From: JACZWZ01 sp964194935
GTDB lineage: Bacteria; Actinomycetota; Acidimicrobiia; Spongiisociales; UBA11373
Reading direction: 5' to 3'
Length of the DNA: 64,000 nucleotides
NCBI GenBank assembly: GCA_964194935.1
Contig: CAXMOL010000106.1
Coordinates: 1-64,000 of the forward strand
Part shown: piece after piece, positions 32,740 through 41,200 of the stretch
Numbering within the stretch: position 1 is the stretch's first letter
Layout: every line of letters starts with the position of its first letter
Translations under genes and position numbers: made by a program
Notes under the pieces: generated by a model
Databases searched by the model: none
What the model was told of the DNA's origin: nothing
What the model saw: the letters and a program-made list of their open reading frames with translations, nothing else

Positions 32740-35022
32740 ATGACTCGGCGTCTCACGCTGACCAATTGGGGTGCCTACGAAGTCGAGACCGACGGTCACG
32801 ACATCACGGCCGTGCATCCATTCGCCAAGGACCCTGATCCATCACCGATCGGGCAGTCGATGAAGGCTGTACGCAAGAGTCGGGTAGAACGTCCGGCGAT
32901 CCGCGAGTCCTGGTATCGAAATGGTCCTGGATCCAACCCGGAACGTCGCGGTCAAGAGCCTTTTGTAGAGGTCGAGTGGGATGTCGCCTTGGACATGCTC
33001 GCTGCGGAGCTGGAAAGGGTGCGTTCCGAGTACGGGAATCAGGCGATCTTCGGCGGCAGCTACGGCTGGGCCAGTGCCGGCCGATTCCACCATGCCCTGA
33101 GCCAGATCCACCGCTTTCTGAACTCGATCGGTGGCTATACCTACTCGGTCGATGACTACTCGATCGCCGCCGGCCACGTGATAGTCCCTCATGTCTTTGG
33201 GTTCTCGTTGAACGACATATTGGACGAGCAACCTCATTTCAGAGAGATCGCAGAGAACACTGAGTTGATGGTGGCCTTCGGAGGTCTGCCGATAAAGAAC
33301 AGCCAGGTGAGTTACGGAGGCCAAGGTCGTCACATGTTTGCTGGCTACCTCGAAAACTGTCGCGATCGTGGAGTCAAGTTCGTAAACGTCTCTCCCTTGC
33401 GCGAGGACGTGATGGATGCTGTCGAGGCCGAGTGGATACCGGTAAGGCCGAGCACGGATACCGCCGTCATGCTCGGGATCGCACACAGTCTCCTTCTCGC
33501 CGGAGATCAGGACGAGGAGTTTCTCAGCACCTATTGCATCGGGTGGGATCGCCTCCGTGCCTATATCTTGGGAGAGTCGGATGGCACGCCCAAGACGGCC
33601 GAATGGGCCGGCGAGATCTCAGGCGTCGATCCGGAGCGGATCATGTCGCTTGCTTCCGATATGGCGCGGGCGCGGACCCTCATCACCGTTAGCTGGTCGG
33701 TGCAACGAATCGACCATGGGGAACAGACGTATTGGATGGCCGCGGCGCTGGCCGCGATGCTCGGTCAGATTGGCCTCCCCGGAGGTGGGATCGGCTACGG
33801 CTATGGAGCGGTCGGGTTGAATGGGCACGCGGTCGGCTATCACGATCTCCCGAGGCTCGCTCAGGGCAAGAACGATGTCTCCGACTTCATCCCGGTGGCG
33901 AGGATTTCAGACCTCCTGCTTCATGGCGGTGAGGAGTTCGACTACAACGGCATGCGCCTTACCTACCCGGAGACGCGACTGGTCTATTGGGCCGGAGGCA
34001 ACCCGTTCCACCATCATCAGGATCTCAACCGACTGGCCGAGGCCTGGCAGACCCCGGACACCATCGTCTGTCACGAGCCTTTCTGGAATGCCCTTGCTCG
34101 GAATTCCGACATTGTGCTCCCCGCAACGACCCCGCTGGAGCGGGACGATGTAGGGGGTAGCGGAAATGATGACTGGATCTTCTGGATGGAGAAGGTGATC
34201 GAACCGGTAGAACAGGCACGGGACGACTTCGACATATTCGCCGACCTGGCAGAGCGTCTTGGTGCGGGAGAGAGATTTACGGAGGGACGAACGTCTGCCG
34301 AGTGGATCGAGCATCTCTACGACAGATTCCACTCCCGTCATCCTGACTACCCCTCGTTGCAGGAGTTGCAGGAGACAGGTCACTTCCAGATTCCCGAGGA
34401 GTTGGTCCCGCCGCTTCCATCGCAGCTCGTTGCGTTCAGGAATGATCCGGTCGGCTCCGCACTAAAGACACCCTCAGGTCGGATCGAGTTGTACTCCGAG
34501 ACCATCGAAGGGTTCGGCTATGAGGACTGTCCGCCTCATCCGTCATGGCTTGAACCGTATGAATGGCTCGGCAGTGTGGGCCGGTATCCCCTCCATCTGA
34601 TTTCCAACCAGCCCAAGACCCGTCTCCACTCCCAGTGGGACCATGGCGAGACGAGTCTGAATGGCAAGGTCGATGGCAGAGAACAGATCGGTCTAACCCC
34701 GAAGGATGCGAAAGCCCGAGATCTCGGGGCGGGGGATCTAGTTCGGGTGTTCAATGATCGAGGTGCTTGTCTGGCTTCGGTCACCATTCGGGATGACCTG
34801 ATCGAAGGCGTGGTCCAGCTCCCGACCGGGGCGTGGTGGGATCCAGTTGAGCCGGGAGGCTTGTGCCGAGCGGGGAACCCCAATGTCCTCACCCGTGACG
34901 TAGGAACCTCGTCGTTGGCCCAAGGCCCCACCGCACACACGTGCTTGGTCGAGGTCGAGGCTTTCACGGGAGAGGCTCCTGCCGTACGTGCTCACGACCA
35001 CCCGCAGCTTCTCGCCGACTAG
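32740..35022 (+). CDS. molybdopterin oxidoreductase, BisC/TorA-type (DMSO reductase family)
   Basis: A 760-residue bis-MGD molybdoenzyme. The start lacks the cysteine cluster of formate dehydrogenases. The Mo region reads FGGSYGWASAGRFHHALSQ, with a serine in the position that ligates Mo in DMSO, TMAO and biotin sulfoxide reductases. Later landmarks are TVSWSVQRIDHGEQ, IGLPGGGIGYGYGA, VYWAGGNPFHHHQDLN and HPWWDP-like VVQLPTGAWWDP. No Tat signal is visible, suggesting a cytoplasmic enzyme such as BisC, which repairs S-oxides. An AGGAGGGG ribosome site precedes the ATG. No partner subunit or chaperone gene is adjacent. Confidence 0.9.
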   Translation: MTRRLTLTNWGAYEVETDGHDITAVHPFAKDPDPSPIGQSMKAVRKSRVERPAIRESWYRNGPGSNPERRGQEPFVEVEWDVALDMLAAELERVRSEYGNQAIFGGSYGWASAGRFHHALSQIHRFLNSIGGYTYSVDDYSIAAGHVIVPHVFGFSLNDILDEQPHFREIAENTELMVAFGGLPIKNSQVSYGGQGRHMFAGYLENCRDRGVKFVNVSPLREDVMDAVEAEWIPVRPSTDTAVMLGIAHSLLLAGDQDEEFLSTYCIGWDRLRAYILGESDGTPKTAEWAGEISGVDPERIMSLASDMARARTLITVSWSVQRIDHGEQTYWMAAALAAMLGQIGLPGGGIGYGYGAVGLNGHAVGYHDLPRLAQGKNDVSDFIPVARISDLLLHGGEEFDYNGMRLTYPETRLVYWAGGNPFHHHQDLNRLAEAWQTPDTIVCHEPFWNALARNSDIVLPATTPLERDDVGGSGNDDWIFWMEKVIEPVEQARDDFDIFADLAERLGAGERFTEGRTSAEWIEHLYDRFHSRHPDYPSLQELQETGHFQIPEELVPPLPSQLVAFRNDPVGSALKTPSGRIELYSETIEGFGYEDCPPHPSWLEPYEWLGSVGRYPLHLISNQPKTRLHSQWDHGETSLNGKVDGREQIGLTPKDAKARDLGAGDLVRVFNDRGACLASVTIRDDLIEGVVQLPTGAWWDPVEPGGLCRAGNPNVLTRDVGTSSLAQGPTAHTCLVEVEAFTGEAPAVRAHDHPQLLAD

Positions 35023-35082
35023 ATCGGTGATCGCCGAGGTGGTCGTCTGGGACTTCACACCGTGAGGGAGTACTCAGCACTC

Positions 35083-35103
35083 AGGTCTGAAGACTGAAGA
35101 CTG
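35083..35103. repeat. three heptamer units related to the 52.9-kb repeat
   Basis: Between the molybdoenzyme and Ku genes lie AGGTCTG followed by two exact tandem copies of AAGACTG, which read CAGTCTT on the minus strand. The unit is one base away from the CAGTCTC heptamer array at 52911-52948, so both sites may belong to one intergenic repeat family. Confidence 0.55.
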
Positions 35104-35113
35104 TGGACTTCTT

Positions 35114-35902
35114 CTAGCCGGCCTTGCGCTTGGCCTTGGTGGCCTCGACGCTGGCTTTTAGCGCTTCCATGAGGTCGACGACGCCGGTTGGCTGTGGCGC
35201 ACTCTGTGGCCCGACGATCTCCTCGCCCTCCATTTTGCGCTTGGCAAGTTCCTCGACCGCCTCACGGGATTCGTCCACCCATTCCTCTGGATCAAATGGT
35301 GTGGTGAGGTTGTCGATGATCATTTCGGCCATCTTCAATTCCTGATCGCTTACTTCGGTCTCAGCCTCCAGCTCTTCGAAAGCCGGTTCGCGGATCTCAT
35401 CCGGCCAGTACATCGTTTCCATAACGATGACGCCTTCCTCGGCGCGAAGCGTCGCTGGGTATTCGCGCTCTCGGATTGCCACTCTGGCGAGGCCGACCAT
35501 GTCTCGTTCGGCGAGGGCACTCACGAGGATTTTGTACGCCTTTACGCCGGTCTGTTCAGGAGCGAGGAAGTACGAGGCGCGGTAGTAGATGGGATCGATC
35601 TCTTCGGACTTGACGAACTGGATCACATCGACCAGCCCGGAGCCCTTGGTCCGTAGCGCCTGGGCCAACTCCTCGTCGGTGAACACCACGTAGCGGTCCT
35701 TTTCGATCTCGTAGCCCTTCACGATGTTCTCAAACGCGACTTCCTCGCCGTCGCTCTCGGCGACCCGCTTGTAGCGGACGCGAGCGTGATCGCCGTCTCG
35801 CAACTGGCGAAACTTTGGCCGCTTGTTCTCGGTAGCCGTATAGAGGCCGACCGGGATCGTCACCAGGCCAAAGGAAATGGCACCCTTCCAGATCGGTCGC
35901 AT
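35114..35902 (-). CDS. ku: non-homologous end-joining protein Ku
   Basis: A 262-residue bacterial Ku protein that binds DNA ends. The family starts with MRPIWKGAISFGLVTIPVGL, present here at the ATG at 35902; the longer open frame is rejected. Other landmarks are KGYEIEKDRYVVFTDEEL, EIDPIYYRASYFLAPEQTG and ALAERDMVGLARVAIRERE. The C-terminal tail is lysine-rich (EATKAKRKAG). LigD, the usual ligase partner, is not next to it, although it may be elsewhere. It is divergent from the CPBP-type gene. Confidence 0.95.
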   Translation of the reverse strand: MRPIWKGAISFGLVTIPVGLYTATENKRPKFRQLRDGDHARVRYKRVAESDGEEVAFENIVKGYEIEKDRYVVFTDEELAQALRTKGSGLVDVIQFVKSEEIDPIYYRASYFLAPEQTGVKAYKILVSALAERDMVGLARVAIREREYPATLRAEEGVIVMETMYWPDEIREPAFEELEAETEVSDQELKMAEMIIDNLTTPFDPEEWVDESREAVEELAKRKMEGEEIVGPQSAPQPTGVVDLMEALKASVEATKAKRKAG

Positions 35903-35986
35903 CGTGGATCTCCGAATCGTGAAGGCTCGGATGATACGCGTCAAGACCACTCTGATACGGTTCCGCCTTCGCGACCCGGAGACCAC

Positions 35987-36763
35987 TTGGACACCACGGT
36001 TCCCGCACTCGACGGCTCCGCGCCGCCGCAGACGATGGATCGCAAGACGCTGATTGTCTTCGTTTCGGCGACACTGTTGATGGTCGTATTCAACTATTGG
36101 GGCCTGCCTTCTCGATTTGCCGGCACCAGCTTCCATCAAGGAGTCGCCGACAGACTCGGCGAGGGATATAGCGCCTACTTCTTGTTGTTGCCGTACCAGT
36201 ACTGGGGTGTTTCCAGCTTGGTCATCAGGGTCGTTGCCCCGCTGGCGGTGATCACGATCATCCTCCGAGAATCACCACGCGATTGGGGTTTTCGCCTCAG
36301 TGGACAGTGGGAGCACCTACGTCCCTATGTGTGGTTCTTGGCTGCGATGGTCCCGGTCTTGTTCTTGGCGTCTTCGCTCGGAGCGTTCCAGGCGAAGTAT
36401 CCGCTCTATTCGTTTGCCGTCGAAGGCGGGTGGCATTTCTGGGGTTACCAACTGTTCTATGGAATGCAGTTCCTCGGGTTGGAAGCGTTTTTCCGGGGTT
36501 TCCTGGTGTTCGGGCTGTATCCGCGGCTCGGCGTTTACGCGGTCCCGGTCATGGTGATCCCGTACACGATGATCCACTTCGGCAAGCCGGCTCCCGAGAC
36601 GTTTGCGGCCGTAATCGCCGGATTCATCCTTGGCTATCTGGCGCTCAAGTCGCGTTCGTTCCTCTGGGGATGGATGCTCCACTGGGGGGTGGCGATCACG
36701 ATGGACCTGCTTGTGATCGGCCGTGAATTCGGCTTTGGCAACATACGCCGAATCATCTTCTAG
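35987..36763 (+). CDS. CPBP-like intramembrane protein (Abi family)
   Basis: A membrane protein of about 258 residues with seven or eight hydrophobic helices. The Abi/CPBP region is FLGLEAFFRGFLVFGLYPR, then IPYTMIHFGKPAPETFA and GWMLHWGVAITMDLL, the three motif positions of CPBP proteases. In the first motif the usual EEXXXR reads LEXXXR. The start is uncertain: TTG at 35987 has GGAG five bases upstream, while ATG at 36035 is nearer the first helix. A protease role is assumed from the family, not shown. Confidence 0.78.
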   Translation: MDTTVPALDGSAPPQTMDRKTLIVFVSATLLMVVFNYWGLPSRFAGTSFHQGVADRLGEGYSAYFLLLPYQYWGVSSLVIRVVAPLAVITIILRESPRDWGFRLSGQWEHLRPYVWFLAAMVPVLFLASSLGAFQAKYPLYSFAVEGGWHFWGYQLFYGMQFLGLEAFFRGFLVFGLYPRLGVYAVPVMVIPYTMIHFGKPAPETFAAVIAGFILGYLALKSRSFLWGWMLHWGVAITMDLLVIGREFGFGNIRRIIF

Positions 36764-36874
36764 CTGCGGCTGAGATCGGCCAGCCCCTCGGCTTGCTGGC
36801 TCCAGATGTGTGTGATCAAGAGGATTGGTGGGTCGGCGCTGACCGACCGGGTCCGACCGGGTAGCGTCTCGATC

Positions 36875-38062
36875 ATGAGCACGTTTAGTTCCGACTTCGG
36901 CGCCCGCACGACGGCTCTCGTGGATGAAGGACTGTTCAAGGAGGAGCGAGTAATCGCCTCGTCCCAGGACGCCCGAATCCGTCTTGCCGATGGCGCTGAG
37001 GTAATAAACATGTGTGCCAACAACTACCTGGGCTTGGCCAATCATCCTGCGCTTGTGGAGGCCGCTCACAAGGCGCTCGATACATACGGATACGGGATGG
37101 CTTCGGTGCGCTTCATCTGTGGGACTCAGACTGTTCACGGCGAACTCGAAGACCGGATCTCGAGTTTCCTGGGGATGGAAGACACGATCCTGTACTCGTC
37201 GTGTTTTGATGCCAACACCGGGCTGTTCGAGACGATCCTCGACGAGTCGGACGCAGTTATCTCCGATGCCCTGAATCATGCTTCGCTCATCGATGGGATC
37301 CGGCTGTGTAAGGCGCGACGGATGCGTTTCGCCAACAGTGACATGGGGGAGCTCACAGAGAGACTCGAAGAAGCGGCCGATGCTCGCTATCGACTGATCG
37401 TGACCGACGGCGTGTTCTCCATGGACGGGATGCTGGCGGATGTTCCGGCCATCGCGGATTTGGCCGACAAGCACGATGCGATGGTGATGGTGGACGATTC
37501 CCACGCGGTCGGATTTGTCGGTGAGCGGGGCCACGGGACCGCCGAGGCGCGAGGAGCCGAAGGTCGTGTCGACATCCTCACCGGTACTTTTGGCAAGGCG
37601 CTGGGGGGCGCTTCCGGTGGGTACACCAGCGGCCCTGCAGAGGTGATCGGCTGGTTGCGACAGCGGTCTCGCCCCTATCTCTTCTCCAATTCCCTGGCTC
37701 CCGTGATTGCGGCGACGACCTTGCGGGCCCTCGACCTGATCGAAGAGTCGGATGAACTTCGGGTCAAGTTGGCTGCAAACGCGGCATTGTTCCGCCAGGG
37801 GATGGAGGCCTCGGGGTTCTCGTTGGGGGGCGCAGGGCATCCGATCATCCCTGTCATGCTCGGCGATGCCAAGGTTGCCGGAGAGATGGCCGCCCGCCTG
37901 CTCGAGGAGGGCATATATGTGATCGGATTCTCTTTCCCGGTGGTCCCCAAGGGAGAGGCCAGAATCAGAACCCAGATGTCGGCCGCTCATTCGTCTGATG
38001 ACATAGAGCAAGCGGTGGCCGCATTCTCTCGAATCGGCACGGAGATGGGGGTGCTGGAGTGA
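36875..38062 (+). CDS. kbl: glycine C-acetyltransferase (2-amino-3-ketobutyrate CoA ligase)
   Basis: A 395-residue PLP enzyme of the alpha-oxoamine synthase family that splits 2-amino-3-ketobutyrate with CoA into glycine and acetyl-CoA. Key regions are NMCANNYLGLANHPALVEAA, GYGMASVRFICGTQTVHGE, VDDSHAVGFVGERGHGT, and the PLP lysine in LTGTFGKALGGASGGY. KBL, unlike BioF, follows with SNSLAPVIAA. The start is ATG at 36875. The next gene, tdh, overlaps by four bases and makes the substrate, so the pair forms the threonine-to-glycine pathway. Confidence 0.94.
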   Translation: MSTFSSDFGARTTALVDEGLFKEERVIASSQDARIRLADGAEVINMCANNYLGLANHPALVEAAHKALDTYGYGMASVRFICGTQTVHGELEDRISSFLGMEDTILYSSCFDANTGLFETILDESDAVISDALNHASLIDGIRLCKARRMRFANSDMGELTERLEEAADARYRLIVTDGVFSMDGMLADVPAIADLADKHDAMVMVDDSHAVGFVGERGHGTAEARGAEGRVDILTGTFGKALGGASGGYTSGPAEVIGWLRQRSRPYLFSNSLAPVIAATTLRALDLIEESDELRVKLAANAALFRQGMEASGFSLGGAGHPIIPVMLGDAKVAGEMAARLLEEGIYVIGFSFPVVPKGEARIRTQMSAAHSSDDIEQAVAAFSRIGTEMGVLE

Positions 38063-39087
38063 GAGCGCTGGTCAAGGCAAAGTCCGAACCGGGGTTGTGG
38101 CTGGACGAGATCGATATTCCCCGGCCCGACGATCGCGACGTCCTCATCAAGGTTTCCAAGACCTCCATCTGTGGGACCGATCTTCACATTTACAACTGGG
38201 ATCAGTGGGCTCAGGAGACGATTCCGGTCCCGATGGCCGTGGGACATGAGTTCATGGGTGAGATCGTTCGGCTCGGCTCGGAGGTCAACGGCCTCGAGTT
38301 AGGTGCCCGGGTTTCCGGGGAGGGTCACATCACCTGCGGTCACTGCCGCAACTGTCGGGCCGGTCGTCGTCACTTCTGTCACAACCACCTCGGCCTCGGT
38401 GTCACCCGTCCCGGTGCGTTTGCCGAATACGTCACCCTTCCGGCTGAGAATGTCTTTCCAATACCGCAGCACATCGGAGACGACATCGCCTCGGTGTTGG
38501 ATCCGCTCGGTAACGCCACCCACACCACTCTTGCTTTTGACCTCGTGGGCGAGGATGTGCTCATCACCGGAGCCGGGCCGATCGGGCTGATGGCGATCGC
38601 CATTGCACGGCACGTCGGGGCGCGGTTTGTGGTGATCACCGATATCAATCCGTACCGGTTGGAGTTGGCGAAAGGGCTCGGCGTTGATCGCGCTATCGAT
38701 GTGCGGTCCGAGTCGATCGACTCGGTAATGACGGAGCTGGGCATGACGGAGGGGTTCGATGTGGGACTAGAGATGTCAGGGGCTGCCTCGGCGTTGAACC
38801 AGATGCTCGAAGCTATGAACCACGGCGGCAATGTGGCCGTCCTTGGCATTCCGTCGGGTGATATCACCGTTGAGATGAACGAGGTCATCTTCAAGGGGTT
38901 GACCGTAAAGGGCATCTACGGAAGACGTATCTTCGAGACTTGGTATAAGTCTGCTGCGATGCTGCAAAGCGGTCTTGATATCTCATCGATCGTGACCCAC
39001 AATTTTGCGGCGGCTGACTTCGAGGACGCATTCGCCACTGTTGCTTCGGGTGAGTGCGGCAAGGTCGTGCTGGACTGGTTGGCGTGA
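38059..39087 (+). CDS. tdh: L-threonine 3-dehydrogenase
   Basis: A 342-residue zinc-containing MDR dehydrogenase that oxidises threonine to 2-amino-3-ketobutyrate with NAD. The catalytic zinc cysteine is in KTSICGTDLHIYNWD, followed by VGHEFMGEIVRLG; the structural zinc site has CGHCRNCRAGRRHFC. The NAD motif is VLITGAGPIGLMAIAIARH, and CGKVVLDW is close to the end. GTG at 38059 overlaps the kbl stop (GTGA), typical of translational coupling. The sequence fits the TDH family rather than sorbitol dehydrogenases. Confidence 0.95.
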   Translation: MRALVKAKSEPGLWLDEIDIPRPDDRDVLIKVSKTSICGTDLHIYNWDQWAQETIPVPMAVGHEFMGEIVRLGSEVNGLELGARVSGEGHITCGHCRNCRAGRRHFCHNHLGLGVTRPGAFAEYVTLPAENVFPIPQHIGDDIASVLDPLGNATHTTLAFDLVGEDVLITGAGPIGLMAIAIARHVGARFVVITDINPYRLELAKGLGVDRAIDVRSESIDSVMTELGMTEGFDVGLEMSGAASALNQMLEAMNHGGNVAVLGIPSGDITVEMNEVIFKGLTVKGIYGRRIFETWYKSAAMLQSGLDISSIVTHNFAAADFEDAFATVASGECGKVVLDWLA

Positions 39088-39503
39088 TGGATCTCTCGCT
39101 TGATCAGGCCGGACGGATAGTCGACGCGGCACTGGCACGGGGTAGGGAGATGGGCCTGGCTCCACTTGCGGTCGCGGTGCTGGACGCCGGAGGTCACCTC
39201 AAGGCTTTCAAACGCGAGGATGATGCGGGCATAATCCGGCCGCAGATCGCGATCGGCAAGGCATGGGGAGCTCTGGGAATGGGGATGGGGACCAGGGCTC
39301 TGGCCTCCAAGAGCCCCGAGTTCCTGGCTGCGTTGGGGGCGATGTCGGGGGGCAAGGTGGTGCCGTCGCCCGGTGGAGTACTGATCCGTCAGGGCGAGCG
39401 TGTCGTCGGCGCGGTTGGCATCACCGGAGACACGGGAGACAATGACGAGGCATGCGCGGTGGCGGGGATCGAGGCGGCTGGCCTCGAGGCGGACACCGGT
39501 TGA
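39087..39503 (+). CDS. GlcG/HbpS-family protein
   Basis: A 138-residue heme- or cofactor-binding GlcG/HbpS domain. It has the family pattern LAVAVLDAGGHLKAFKREDD, a central GMGTRALASKSPEF region, and GVLIRQGERVVGAVGITGDT near the C terminus. The ATG overlaps the tdh stop (TGATG), so it is probably translated with kbl-tdh. Other members bind heme or small aromatic compounds and sense redox state; here it could have a role linked to threonine degradation, but that is only suggested by position. Confidence 0.82.
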   Translation: MDLSLDQAGRIVDAALARGREMGLAPLAVAVLDAGGHLKAFKREDDAGIIRPQIAIGKAWGALGMGMGTRALASKSPEFLAALGAMSGGKVVPSPGGVLIRQGERVVGAVGITGDTGDNDEACAVAGIEAAGLEADTG

Positions 39504-39583
39504 GGCAGCGGCCTTTGGTCCCTACCGGGCCGAGCGTGGCTCCTGCAGGGTGATGCAAAACAACTATCAAGAAGGGTCGTGAC

Positions 39584-40921
39584 ATGCGGCGCAAGGTGAT
39601 CGTGATCGGGGCGGCTGGCCGCGATTTTCACAATTTCAACACTAGGTACCGCAATGATGAATCAACCGAGGTCGTGGCCTTTACAGCCGCCCAGATTCCC
39701 GGCATCGAGGGGCGCCGATACCCCGCCGAATTGGCCGGCCCGTTGTACCCCGATGGAATCCCGATCCACGCCGAGGATGAACTCCCGCAACTGATCGAGG
39801 CGCTGGGGGTCGATGAATGCGCCTTTTCATATAGCGACATCTCATATGACCATGTGATGCGGGTCGGGGCAGTCGTAATGGCAGCCGGAGCATCCTTCAC
39901 GCTGTTGGGGCCGACAGATACGCAGATCCGCAGCACCAAACCGGTGGTCGCAGTGTGCGCTGTTCGCACCGGCGCCGGCAAGAGCCAAACGGCGCGGCGG
40001 GCAGTCGAGGTTCTGATGAGCAAAGGGCTGAAGGTCGTGGCGGTTCGGCATCCAATGCCATACGGAAATCTTGTGGCCCAGAAGGTGCAGCGGTTTGCCG
40101 AGATCGAAGACCTCGAGCGCCACGATTGCACCATCGAAGAGATGGAGGAATACGAGCCCCATATTGTGCGCGGCAACGTGATCTATGCGGGCAACGATTA
40201 CGAGGCCATCGTTCGGGCGGCCGAAGATGATCCCGACGGGTGTGACGTAATCGTGTGGGATGGCGGAAACAACGATGTGTCCTTCTACGAAACGGATCTC
40301 TTGATAACGGTTGTCGACCCTCACCGGCCGGGTCACGAGTTGGCGTACTACCCCGGAGAGGTCAACTTTCGACGGGCTGATGTGATCGTGATGAACAAGA
40401 TGGACAGCGCTGGGCGAGAGGGAATCGACGAGGTAAAAGCGAACATCGCTGAGCACAATCCGACCGCCACCGTCATCGAGGCCGCTTCGCCACCGGTGCT
40501 GCAGAATCCGGACATCGTGCGCGGTAAGAGGGTGCTGGTGGTCGAGGACGGGCCGACACTGACGCACGGCGGAATGAAGATCGGCGCGGGTGTTGTGGCG
40601 GCTGCCCAACACGGGGCGGCGGCCTTTGTCGATCCGCGACCGTATTTGGTCGGAAGCCTTGTCGACACGTTCGAAAAGTATCCCGAGATTGGCACCGTCC
40701 TCCCGGCGATGGGTTATGGCGCCGATCAGATAAAGGACTTGCAGGCAACTATCAACGCCACCGAATGCGATGTTGTAGTGATCGGGACGCCGATCGATCT
40801 GACGCGAGTGCTCGAAATCGACAAACCGCACACCAGGGTCACCTACGACCTCGATGAAATGGGCCATCCCGATATGGATGATGTCCTTACCGGATTCGTC
40901 GAGGTGATGGGGCTCGGGTAG
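39584..40921 (+). CDS. GTPase-like protein related to cyclic 2,3-diphosphoglycerate synthetase
   Basis: A 445-residue protein of the COG2403 group, to which the archaeal cyclic 2,3-diphosphoglycerate synthetase belongs. It begins with a Rossmann-like strand (RRKVIVIGAAGRDFHNFN), has PLYPDGIPIHAEDELPQLI, and in the middle a P-loop, VCAVRTGAGKSQTARR, followed by VIVWDGGNNDVSFY and VVDPHRPGHELAYYPGEVNF. RADVIVMNKMDSAG looks like the N/TKxD base-recognition loop. The bacterial function is unknown; cDPG is not known from Actinobacteria. It lies alone after the tdh cluster. Confidence 0.78.
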   Translation: MRRKVIVIGAAGRDFHNFNTRYRNDESTEVVAFTAAQIPGIEGRRYPAELAGPLYPDGIPIHAEDELPQLIEALGVDECAFSYSDISYDHVMRVGAVVMAAGASFTLLGPTDTQIRSTKPVVAVCAVRTGAGKSQTARRAVEVLMSKGLKVVAVRHPMPYGNLVAQKVQRFAEIEDLERHDCTIEEMEEYEPHIVRGNVIYAGNDYEAIVRAAEDDPDGCDVIVWDGGNNDVSFYETDLLITVVDPHRPGHELAYYPGEVNFRRADVIVMNKMDSAGREGIDEVKANIAEHNPTATVIEAASPPVLQNPDIVRGKRVLVVEDGPTLTHGGMKIGAGVVAAAQHGAAAFVDPRPYLVGSLVDTFEKYPEIGTVLPAMGYGADQIKDLQATINATECDVVVIGTPIDLTRVLEIDKPHTRVTYDLDEMGHPDMDDVLTGFVEVMGLG

Positions 40922-41038
40922 TCGTACGGTCCTTTTCCTACGCACGCTCTGACCGCCGCGGGTAGGTTCGGGATCCGAGACGGACGCAAGGGAGCCTCGG
41001 GCACCAACGCTGGCGCGCTGCCGGTGGTGCTGGGGTTC

Positions 41039-41200
41039 ATGGGGTGGGACCCGATGATCGAGATCTGCGAGTTTTGGAACGCCCTATGGAACGACGCCTG
41101 GGGAACCTGGGATGGTCTGTGGTTGTTTCAGGTCCGACAGCGGCCGATAGATCGAGCCCTGAGCGAGCCCCGCTTCGTCGAGGTGCTGGGACTTGGCTAG
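41039..41200 (+). CDS. small Trp-rich protein of unknown function
   Basis: A 53-codon frame from ATG at 41039 to TAG at 41198-41200. It has six tryptophans, mainly in FWNALWNDAWGTWDGLW, and a more regular C-terminal part, RQRPIDRALSEPRFVEVLG. The amino-acid content looks more like a real protein than noise, and the frame overlaps the start of the lipoprotein gene by eight bases, so the pair could be coupled. The frame is open further upstream and a GTG at 41024 is possible. No known family is recognised. Confidence 0.5.
   Translation: MGWDPMIEICEFWNALWNDAWGTWDGLWLFQVRQRPIDRALSEPRFVEVLGLG

Noticed and set aside
36317..38011. 564-codon open frame on the minus strand
   Set aside because: It lies antisense to the CPBP-type gene and kbl. 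Its composition (Arg, His, Asp-rich, no family) is the shadow expected from GC-rich codons, while kbl on the plus strand is certain.
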